From assembly GCA_002172545.1 (NCBI GenBank), contig NHFJ01000013.1, positions 101,835-126,696 on the forward strand: 24,862 nt of DNA, in the 5' to 3' direction. Below, piece by piece: positions 17,891-24,862 of this stretch (positions are counted from its first letter, which is position 1; every line of letters starts with the position of its first letter). This DNA is from Fidelibacterota bacterium TMED108 (lineage in GTDB: Bacteria; Fidelibacterota; Marinisomatia; Marinisomatales; TCS55). The notes beneath the pieces are model-generated. The model did no database searches and was not told the origin of the DNA. It saw only the letters and a list, made by a program, of their open reading frames with translations. Both the position numbers and the translations under genes were made by a program.

Positions 17891-18678
17891 TCTAGCTCAA
17901 TTCTATCAAATACGCGTTTTTGAACAAACCACTCATCTACTAAATCTTCCATATTTATATCTTCTATCTGTACGCGATTATCTTTATAATAATCTGATGC
18001 AGTTTCAAAATCATTTGTTTCGATATAGCAGGCAATGGTTTTTAAATGTGCGAGCTCTATAAAATCAGTATCATAGTACAGCTCTACTACTTGTTTAAAT
18101 GCCAATAGAGCTGCTTTATATTCTTCCATTTTCATATAAAGAACACCTGACTCAAAAGCCTTTTGAGATAATTTATCTCTTAATTTTTTTATATCGGCTT
18201 CAGCCTTTTCTCTTTCATCTGAATTTGGATAATCATCGATAAATTCCTGTAATTTTTCTAGCGCTTTTTCACTATAAGTCTGATCATTGAAATATTTTGG
18301 AGATAAAGTGAGATAGGCTTCACAAATACGATACCTGGCTTTTTCAATAAAAGGACTAAATGGCATCTTTCTAAGCAGTCGATCGTATTCTGAAATAGCC
18401 ATTAGATATTCTTTCGAATAAAAAAAGGATTCACCTAAATAAAATTGTGCGTCGTCACCAAGTTCTGTGTGAGAAGCGCCAATGACAACAGTATTGAAGT
18501 GATCTTGCGCTTTAATATATTTCTTTTTACCTAATGCTATTTTTCCGTTTTCAAACTCCTCGCTATAATCTAAATCTCTTCGAGTAGATGTACCTGAACA
18601 TGATATCAAGATTAGAATTAATATAAAAAGTGAATATCTCATGATTTGCTTATTTATTTTGAATAAAAATGATATCAT
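17887..18678 (-). CDS. bamD: BamD-like TPR outer-membrane lipoprotein
   Basis: BamD is the lipoprotein of the BAM complex, which inserts beta-barrel proteins into the outer membrane. The 263 residues hold a signal peptide with lipobox LISC and about five TPR-like helical hairpins, including FENGKIALGKKKYIKAQDHF, QFYLGESFFYSKEYLMAISEY, LQEFIDDYPNS and SGVLYMKMEEYKAALLAFKQV. The pattern of outer-membrane assembly TPR proteins fits (YxxxLLRKMPFSPF, then PNSDEREKA). The start at 18678 lies three bases after the stop of the upstream gene. An in-frame ATG at 18642 would give a cleaner 15-residue signal (MRYSLFILILILISC), and I cannot decide between the two. Upstream lies a gene for a barrel protein, a fitting client. 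Confidence 0.85.
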   Translation of the reverse strand: MISFLFKINKQIMRYSLFILILILISCSGTSTRRDLDYSEEFENGKIALGKKKYIKAQDHFNTVVIGASHTELGDDAQFYLGESFFYSKEYLMAISEYDRLLRKMPFSPFIEKARYRICEAYLTLSPKYFNDQTYSEKALEKLQEFIDDYPNSDEREKAEADIKKLRDKLSQKAFESGVLYMKMEEYKAALLAFKQVVELYYDTDFIELAHLKTIACYIETNDFETASDYYKDNRVQIEDINMEDLVDEWFVQKRVFDRIELE

Positions 18679-18681
18679 AAT

Positions 18682-19506
18682 TTACCACGATAAGTTTAAC
18701 AGAACACCACCTTCATTATAGGTTTTATATGGGGTTAATTTTATTGAAAATTTACTATTTTTTTGTAAAACATTAGTGGGGCTAATTAACGCATCTAGTC
18801 CACTTATAAAATGATTTAGCATTAATATGGAAATAGCATAACGAGCATAATGTGAATTAATATTGCTTTTATAGCGTAAATTTCGATAATGATTCTTATT
18901 TTTTGTTAAAATTACAGACTCAACATTACCCTTCTTCTCTGAATACCAATTACCCTCGCTGTCAAAAGGATTATCGAATTTATCGTCCCAGCCACCAACA
19001 AATTGATCGTATTTACCGATATTTTCATAAAAATCACGATCTCTGACAACCTCAATATCAGACCATAAATATTGATTTGATAGATTCACAAGTGAATTTG
19101 TATTGAAATAGTCTCCATTTATTTTTAACCCAAGCTTATGTGTACCAATAATAATGTCGCTCCATTTATCTGGAAAAATTATTTTAGTGTTTTCATACCA
19201 CCTCTTTAAATCCCAGTGTTTGTCAGCGTGACTTTCAAAACTATTTTTAAAATCATTTGATTTTTTACTGTAATGTACATTTGAAGTAACTGCAATGATC
19301 TCAATTCCAAAGAATAGGAATGGTTTCCATTTAGGGTCATTTTTAGAAAACTGTCCCCATCCGGGAAAAATAAAAGATTTAAACATTGGAATAGGGCTAT
19401 TAACGCGGACTGAGTCTTGGAAATAATTATAATTATTTATATCGTAAACATTATACTGACTAAATACAATGCTTATGGTTGAGATAATTATTAGCAACCC
19501 TCTCAT
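18682..19506 (-). CDS. DUF5683-like exported protein
   Basis: A 274-residue protein with a likely signal peptide (1-16, ending VFS). Residues 43-52 read KSFIFPGWGQ, the hallmark of DUF5683-type proteins of the Bacteroidetes group (shape: S-x-x-x-P-G-x-G-Q), followed by KWKPFLFFGIEIIAV, probably a membrane-associated hairpin at about 61-76. The middle is rich in Trp, Tyr, Asp and Lys and shows no known site; near the C-terminus the RYAISILMLNHFISGLDAL segment (about 226-245) is hydrophobic. Its ATG shares one base with the stop of the barrel gene (TAATG), so it is coupled to it. The family's function is unknown; an outer-membrane or envelope role is inferred from its neighbours. Confidence 0.7.
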   Translation of the reverse strand: MRGLLIIISTISIVFSQYNVYDINNYNYFQDSVRVNSPIPMFKSFIFPGWGQFSKNDPKWKPFLFFGIEIIAVTSNVHYSKKSNDFKNSFESHADKHWDLKRWYENTKIIFPDKWSDIIIGTHKLGLKINGDYFNTNSLVNLSNQYLWSDIEVVRDRDFYENIGKYDQFVGGWDDKFDNPFDSEGNWYSEKKGNVESVILTKNKNHYRNLRYKSNINSHYARYAISILMLNHFISGLDALISPTNVLQKNSKFSIKLTPYKTYNEGGVLLNLSW

Positions 19507-22436
19507 TAAAAACCAAATAAGATGTTAAAATAAATCCTGTCTTCCATTCCATACATAATTTCAGTATTGTCTCCAATATCTATACTGAATTCATTTAACG
19601 GTTTATGATATTCTAAGCCAATCGCTGTAGGATAATTGTAAAAAGAATAGCCAGAAATTCTGATATGTGCACCATAGGATTGTTTAAAATTAAATGCATC
19701 TGTTCTTTTCCAAGCATCACCCGCTTGACTTTCGAAGCCAATAAGTGCGCTATTAACTAATAATGACCCAAAAGAATAATTTTTTTCTTTAAAAATAGGA
19801 AATCTTATACCTAGATCAGCAATGAATAATTCAGATCCTTGTAAACTGTAATAAGGATACCCTTTTAACCCAGTAAAGCCTCCACCAAAAAAATAGAAAA
19901 AAGAATCAGCATTTATATTAGATATTGAGCCAATTTTTGCTCCGATCTTTATAGACGATCTGTTGGTGTTAGATATATTGAAAGAATATTCACTTTCAAT
20001 CTTTGTTCTAAACAGGTCATGTTTTCCAAAAGACGATGTGAGCGTACCTGAATCGGAAAGATCTAATCCTTCTATGAATTGATTGAACTCTTTAGCTGCT
20101 GATAGGCGAAAGCTAAATCCGATTGGATTAATAGCTCTATCAACACGCTGCTTGTATCGCTGAATAAACCAATTCAAACCAACCTGAGACCCTTTGTAAT
20201 ATTCATATCCGTAACCTGAGCGAATTTCGGGTTTTTCTTGGATATTTTCTTTGATAGATGCTCTGTATTGAGACCAGCTTGAAAATAGCTCAAACTGAGT
20301 ACCGTAAAACGGAAATCTTGTGCCCGCTTTAAATTCAAGAAGTCTAAATTTTATATTATTTCTAAGACTATAAGCAGAATAATTAACATTCTCTTCTTTA
20401 TTCCTTGTCATATAGTAGGTTTCAAAAAATAACGTTGGATATAAATGCTTGTATTCCATTAGAAAAAAGATGTCTTGGTCAAATAAATGATTTAAGGATG
20501 CACCCCCAATTAAACTCACTTTTTCTAAAATTTCAGATGAGTAAAAATAACTTCCAAGTTTAATCTTGCCATAGTCCATTGTAGCTCTAGGCATAAAAAA
20601 CATTGGAGGGAAATGATCTTTGTAGCTTGCCGATGTATCTGCAGCAGAACCAATGATATTTATCGCTAATGACTCATTTTTTTTATAGTAATCATTAGCA
20701 TAGCCAATCTGCTCATTATCATAAATTTTAATAGAATCCATAAGAGCTATACTGAATTTTCCATTTTGAAAATGCGAATAAACTAGCTTGCCATTATTAT
20801 GATAATCAGCCATAAAAGCACCTCCGGTAGTATTTGATATATATCCTTGCTTTTTATCATCTATATAAAACAGATTGAAAATTCCAGTTCTATCATCGCT
20901 ATAAACAATACCTTCATCAAACACATCAGCATTTCTTGCATCCCAGGATGCGGCATCTATATAAGTACCCAGCGTACTGTCAGCTAAACTTAAAAAATAA
21001 ATACTTTTATTATGGTTAACCGTCATATCAAATAATAATTGATTTTTCAAAGGATCAAATGTCAAATTATTTATTATTTCATGATCGCTAAAATTGGATA
21101 TTTTTTCTGAAGTACTTGAAGATAAATTTATTTTGAAAATATTTTGAGTTCCATCGTAAGTAGATAAAAAATAAATAGCGCTATCGTTTTTACTAAAAAC
21201 CGGAGAAAAAGCCCTCAAGTCTCTTGTTAATCGCGTTTCTTTTTTGGTAAATAAATCATATTCATATAGATCAAAGTACCTTGATCCATCTTTATTTGGT
21301 GTAATAGATCTTTTTGAATAGATAACTGTATTTCCATTCCAGGTAGGTCTAGAAGTGACTCCGTCCATGATCTTATGACTTTCATCTTTTTTTAAATTAT
21401 AAATGAAAAGATCTGTTGATCCAAAATAATCATGGTTTTGATTAGATAAATATGCAATTTTTGCACCATCATCGCTCCATTTAGGAAGAAGGTTGGCGGT
21501 ACCATTATCATCAATATACCTAATGTTTTGATCGTATAGATTAGAAGATGGAGAAAGGGCGCTATATCTTTGACTAATTAAATTCATATAATCAGTATAG
21601 ACCTCCCTCCCATCTTTTCCTAAAACCTCTTTCATTGCCTTTCTAACGGAAAAATTAAAAGGACTGCTTAGCGATTTCATAATATCACTTAAAGATGTAT
21701 TACTGTATTTTGAGGCTATATATTTAGAAAAAGCAAATCCAGAATTATATACAGACTCGTTACCAATACCGCTTTTACCGAATGTATTTATTTCATTCCA
21801 TGAAAGCATATTATTATTCAAGACCTGATCTCTCAAAATCATATCTCTAGTTGAATCCCAATAATCCCAGTCAGCACCTGGATACATGTATTGAGCTACA
21901 CCCTCAGCGAGCCAAGGAGGGACTGATGTGCCTGGTATTGGATAGCTTACAAGAACATTAGGGTATCCATATAATACATCGGGTCTTTTTTCTTTTTCAT
22001 AACCAATCCACTGTAAATATCCTCCAGGTATTGATTTCCCAAATTTTTGTGAACTTTGTATGGAAATAATATGAGCAAATTCATGAGTAATAACATTTTG
22101 TAGCCATCGATGTGACCCTCTTAAAGGAAAATCTAGTGGGCTTGTCCAAATGATAATTTTATTATCATAAAAATATGCTGCCCCATTAGAGATGTCATCA
22201 GTATCTGTGAAAATGATATCGGTTTTATCTGGAGGTTTATAGTTATATAAAGATGTTAAAGGAATAAATATTTCCTCAGCAATAATGGCACCTTTCCTTG
22301 CCGAAGTTTCGGTTTCAGTATAGAAATGAATTCTAAAATTATCAGTTTCAAAGGTTTGCCAATCAAGTTCAGGGTGATTATAATGAGCCTGACTCATAGC
22401 TAATGAAATTGTACAAAAGCATAGAAAATATCTCAT
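19506..22436 (-). CDS. Peptidase-MA-like, TolB-propeller and outer-membrane barrel fusion protein
   Basis: A 976-residue exported protein with three parts. After a signal peptide (1-16), residues about 25-290 form a gluzincin-type metallopeptidase domain: HEFAH at 118-122 and WLAEGVAQY at 175-183, with E178 as the expected third zinc ligand. Residues about 295-610 carry TolB/PD40 propeller repeats (PKWSDDGAKIAYLSNQ, LRAFSPVFSKNDSAIYFLS, DARNADVFDEGIVYSDDR). Residues about 630-976 look like a transmembrane barrel of the Omp85/BamA surface-antigen type: alternating strands, FFFGGGFTGLKGYPYYSLQG, SYGAHIRISGYSF, and a C-terminal Phe in IYFNILFGF. No POTRA repeats are seen, so it is not BamA. Its ATG overlaps the stop of the M6-like gene by four bases. 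The peptidase site looks intact; its substrate is unknown. Confidence 0.85.
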   Translation of the reverse strand: MRYFLCFCTISLAMSQAHYNHPELDWQTFETDNFRIHFYTETETSARKGAIIAEEIFIPLTSLYNYKPPDKTDIIFTDTDDISNGAAYFYDNKIIIWTSPLDFPLRGSHRWLQNVITHEFAHIISIQSSQKFGKSIPGGYLQWIGYEKEKRPDVLYGYPNVLVSYPIPGTSVPPWLAEGVAQYMYPGADWDYWDSTRDMILRDQVLNNNMLSWNEINTFGKSGIGNESVYNSGFAFSKYIASKYSNTSLSDIMKSLSSPFNFSVRKAMKEVLGKDGREVYTDYMNLISQRYSALSPSSNLYDQNIRYIDDNGTANLLPKWSDDGAKIAYLSNQNHDYFGSTDLFIYNLKKDESHKIMDGVTSRPTWNGNTVIYSKRSITPNKDGSRYFDLYEYDLFTKKETRLTRDLRAFSPVFSKNDSAIYFLSTYDGTQNIFKINLSSSTSEKISNFSDHEIINNLTFDPLKNQLLFDMTVNHNKSIYFLSLADSTLGTYIDAASWDARNADVFDEGIVYSDDRTGIFNLFYIDDKKQGYISNTTGGAFMADYHNNGKLVYSHFQNGKFSIALMDSIKIYDNEQIGYANDYYKKNESLAINIIGSAADTSASYKDHFPPMFFMPRATMDYGKIKLGSYFYSSEILEKVSLIGGASLNHLFDQDIFFLMEYKHLYPTLFFETYYMTRNKEENVNYSAYSLRNNIKFRLLEFKAGTRFPFYGTQFELFSSWSQYRASIKENIQEKPEIRSGYGYEYYKGSQVGLNWFIQRYKQRVDRAINPIGFSFRLSAAKEFNQFIEGLDLSDSGTLTSSFGKHDLFRTKIESEYSFNISNTNRSSIKIGAKIGSISNINADSFFYFFGGGFTGLKGYPYYSLQGSELFIADLGIRFPIFKEKNYSFGSLLVNSALIGFESQAGDAWKRTDAFNFKQSYGAHIRISGYSFYNYPTAIGLEYHKPLNEFSIDIGDNTEIMYGMEDRIYFNILFGF

Positions 22437-24862
22437 TTAATTACGCTCATTTTAATTAACTTTTGATCAAATCCAGTTTTACCATAAACCTTAACTTTTG
22501 CAAAATAAATTCCAGACTCAACACTTTGAATGTTCCAGGGTATTTCAACGACTGATTCAAAACCCGATGAGTTTTCCGATGGAAGTTTGCTTAGCGAAGT
22601 TTCTTTAAATCCGGCAATATCATAAATATCAACTTCTATTGTTTCATACTTACCAACATTTAGTCTAATTGTAATATTTTCACCATAGGAAGGATTAGGA
22701 TAAGCGTATGTTAAATCTTTGTTTAATAATTTTGCAATATCAACATTTCCAGATATATTTATTTTTACCGATCGAGAAAAATCGGGTGACCCATATTGAT
22801 ATGTCCATTCATTGTAAACAACAGATCCTTTTGATTCTTTAAAAAATTCTAAATGATTTGATAAAATAATTGCTTTTTTGTTCTTATAAACTCCAATTGA
22901 TTGTAAATGTGAGTTTACTGGTAACGATGATGATGATACTTCTCTGCCGTTATTATCCATCACAATCATACTTCTATCGGTTTGTTCAAAAATAATTTCT
23001 GGATATATGTCACCTGTAATATCTGAAACTAAAACTGTCCCCAATGCTGAAGCGGCGACAGGAAAACCATTCTTCTTTTTGAAGTTTATATCAAAAGCAT
23101 AAATATTGCCTGTAGTATCAATACCAATAATATCAATACTATTATCTAAATCTAAATCAGCCAATGAGAATGACTTAAAACTGTTATTCTTAGGCAAAAA
23201 ATTATAATTCATCAAATTGTCGACAGATAGATTGATCTTAGAGCTGTCGGGCCCATAAAATTCTGTTAATTCAGGAGCACTTTGAAGCCTTAAGGCACCG
23301 TTCGTATCAATCTTAAAAAACTGATGACTTTGCTCTATGTAAATAATGCCACCTTCAGCTCCTAATAAAATAATTTCATCATTTGAAGCTATTTCAACAT
23401 CCCAAGATTTAATGAAATTTTCTATTTTTGAATCAAAATTGTACCAGCTTACAATGTATGTGGTTCTAGTTCTTTCTATTAAAGCAAGAGAAAGGGGTTC
23501 TGATTTTTTTACTACACATAATTGAACATCATCTGATAATGTTTTTTTGAATTGATTTAAAATTTCAAGGTCTTTGGACCACCACAAACTATCACCGGAA
23601 CCTATAAAGTCTAATATGCCATCATTATCAACATCCCATTGAAAAAGAATGGATTTATTTTTTTCAGTAAAAAATTTTCTATTACTCGAATAGCTCAGAT
23701 CAAAAGACGATGAGGTATCTGGTTTAGAAAAATTATCTAAACGAATAGATGAAATATAATAATCATTGGTTTGCGTATTTGGAAATGTATAATTAGAAAA
23801 TTCTAAATTATTTATTGTATTTGATCTAAAATATTGATTGTTGGAATTAAACCACATATCGCCCCAATAACCAGACGATGGGTCGGTTAATAGGTTTGAA
23901 ACATAGCCTATATCTTGTGCGCCATCTGCCTCTTCAAGATCAATTCCCTTTGCTAGTTTATCATAATTTATTTTATAAGAATTAATATTCCTTGAGATCC
24001 TGCTCTCATCAATATGCCATATCAAAAACCCTGAAGCAGGCATACCCATATTATAATTATTTATTTTTGTTACTACACCGTATTCATTTTTAATAACTCC
24101 CGAAGAATCAAAAAGCACATCAATATAACTAGGGTAAATTTTTGTTTTTTCCCATACGGCTAATCTTGCTGAATCAATATCTACACCTTGTCTAAACCAA
24201 TTGTTTCTGTTTTCGATTAAGAAATACTCGGAATCATTAAGAAATATTTTTGCAATACTATTTTTTTTAAGATTAGTAAGCTTTATTGTTTGTGGAGACG
24301 AATATTCAGTGGGATTCTCCCAACCCGCGTGAATCCTTGTCCAGGGGTTAGGTATAGAAGGAATCATCCCTCTACCGTTATTAGAACCTTGATCCATTAA
24401 TCCAAATATTCCAATTCCAGATTCACCCGTGTCAATATTCCAAAGTGGGGGCAGTCCAACAGCAAAACCTATCATTAGTGCCCAAGTACCTGTAATGCTA
24501 TACTGTATATCGCAAGGATTTGACAGAGCGCTAAAGATAGATGGGTCCATCAATGGGTGATTTTGGGATTCAGGAAGAATTAATCCATTGTTGACCGTGG
24601 AGTTTCCGACCACTAATGGTTTATCAAAATATTTCTCAATCATCCTACTATCAACAAAAGTAGAAGGAATATCCTCCGGCGTTGGGTCTAAGAATGGAAG
24701 CTTGAAGTCCTGGCCAAGACCTGGATGTATAACTGCGATCAAATCATAATTATTAAAATCAATTTGATCGACCTCGTATGCCTTTTCGATTGCATCTTTG
24801 AGCAGAGTAGTAATTCTCTTTTCATGTTCAATTTCCATTCCAAGCTCATTATAATAATTCAT
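22433..24862 (-). CDS. Inactive M6-peptidase-like secreted protein with T9SS-type sorting domain (5' end outside window)
   Basis: At least 809 residues; the Met at the window edge is probably internal, because no signal peptide is seen and the sequence opens inside the M6 fold. Residues about 1-395 resemble the M6 (immune inhibitor A-like) catalytic region: DFNNYDLIAVIHPG, GLPPLWN at 136-142, SGIGIFGLMDQGS at 148-160, GFLIWHIDE at 278-286. But the zinc motif expected at 129-133 reads LMIGF instead of HExxH, so zinc ligands and catalytic Glu are lost. FG-GAP-like, possibly Ca-binding, repeats follow near 409-421, 568-580 and 612-625. Residues about 719-809 form a T9SS type A-like sorting domain (AYPNPS near 720, GIYFAKVKV near 784). 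It is expected at the cell surface. Its stop overlaps the next gene's ATG by four bases. Confidence 0.8.
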   Translation of the reverse strand: MNYYNELGMEIEHEKRITTLLKDAIEKAYEVDQIDFNNYDLIAVIHPGLGQDFKLPFLDPTPEDIPSTFVDSRMIEKYFDKPLVVGNSTVNNGLILPESQNHPLMDPSIFSALSNPCDIQYSITGTWALMIGFAVGLPPLWNIDTGESGIGIFGLMDQGSNNGRGMIPSIPNPWTRIHAGWENPTEYSSPQTIKLTNLKKNSIAKIFLNDSEYFLIENRNNWFRQGVDIDSARLAVWEKTKIYPSYIDVLFDSSGVIKNEYGVVTKINNYNMGMPASGFLIWHIDESRISRNINSYKINYDKLAKGIDLEEADGAQDIGYVSNLLTDPSSGYWGDMWFNSNNQYFRSNTINNLEFSNYTFPNTQTNDYYISSIRLDNFSKPDTSSSFDLSYSSNRKFFTEKNKSILFQWDVDNDGILDFIGSGDSLWWSKDLEILNQFKKTLSDDVQLCVVKKSEPLSLALIERTRTTYIVSWYNFDSKIENFIKSWDVEIASNDEIILLGAEGGIIYIEQSHQFFKIDTNGALRLQSAPELTEFYGPDSSKINLSVDNLMNYNFLPKNNSFKSFSLADLDLDNSIDIIGIDTTGNIYAFDINFKKKNGFPVAASALGTVLVSDITGDIYPEIIFEQTDRSMIVMDNNGREVSSSSLPVNSHLQSIGVYKNKKAIILSNHLEFFKESKGSVVYNEWTYQYGSPDFSRSVKINISGNVDIAKLLNKDLTYAYPNPSYGENITIRLNVGKYETIEVDIYDIAGFKETSLSKLPSENSSGFESVVEIPWNIQSVESGIYFAKVKVYGKTGFDQKLIKMSVIK

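Noticed and set aside
19506..22436. BamA or TamA
   Set aside because: The barrel end looks similar, but there are no POTRA domains and the N-terminus is a peptidase plus propeller.

Overview
This is a compact, AT-rich bacterial chromosome segment in which every gene I can support, and the one tRNA, lies on the minus strand. Read in the direction of transcription the order runs from position 24862 down to 1. Most genes are separated by fewer than 60 bases or overlap by 1 to 20 bases. No gene-free stretch exceeds about 110 bases. I see no mobile element, CRISPR array or phage gene. The gene content suggests a Gram-negative member of the Fibrobacteres-Chlorobi-Bacteroidetes group. The signs are a secreted protein with a C-terminal type IX secretion (T9SS) sorting-type domain, several outer-membrane or lipoprotein genes, a DUF5683-like protein, CsgG/PEGA and Fn3/TolB-like envelope proteins, and start codons mostly lacking a Shine-Dalgarno sequence. 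A marine Marinimicrobia (SAR406)-like genome is my best guess, but this is inference and there is no rRNA in the window to prove it.

Region 1 (24862 to 17887) is a cell-envelope block. It holds a secreted M6-metallopeptidase-like protein whose zinc motif is destroyed, with a T9SS-type tail; a 976-residue protein joining an HEFAH peptidase domain, a TolB-like propeller and an outer-membrane beta-barrel; a DUF5683-like protein; and a BamD-like TPR lipoprotein. These genes overlap or nearly touch, and they run on without a break into nadD and caxA.

Region 2 (17890 to 12124) is mostly housekeeping: nadD (NAD synthesis), a CaxA-type Na+/Ca2+ exchanger, ftsE-ftsX (cell-division ABC system), and the heat-shock operon hrcA-grpE-dnaJ. 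dnaK is not adjacent. A candidate promoter with an overlapping dyad precedes hrcA, and it is not a canonical CIRCE element.

Region 3 (12016 to 5797) begins with two single-pass membrane proteins of unknown function; the second has the layout of GspL or PilM-like proteins. Then come rsmD and coaD (a common bacterial pair), an FmdB-type zinc ribbon, NADP-dependent isocitrate dehydrogenase, the Obg GTPase and tRNA-Ser(GCU).

Region 4 (5765 to 1) holds three exported proteins in a row (a MORN-repeat lipoprotein, a CsgG-like/PEGA protein and an Fn3/TolB-propeller lipoprotein), a hotdog thioesterase and the N-terminal two thirds of a quinone-dependent D-lactate dehydrogenase, which runs off the window start.

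The points most worth following up are the catalytically dead M6-like secreted protein beside an apparently active peptidase-propeller-barrel fusion, the GspL-like two-gene membrane module, and the unusual dyad at the hrcA promoter.
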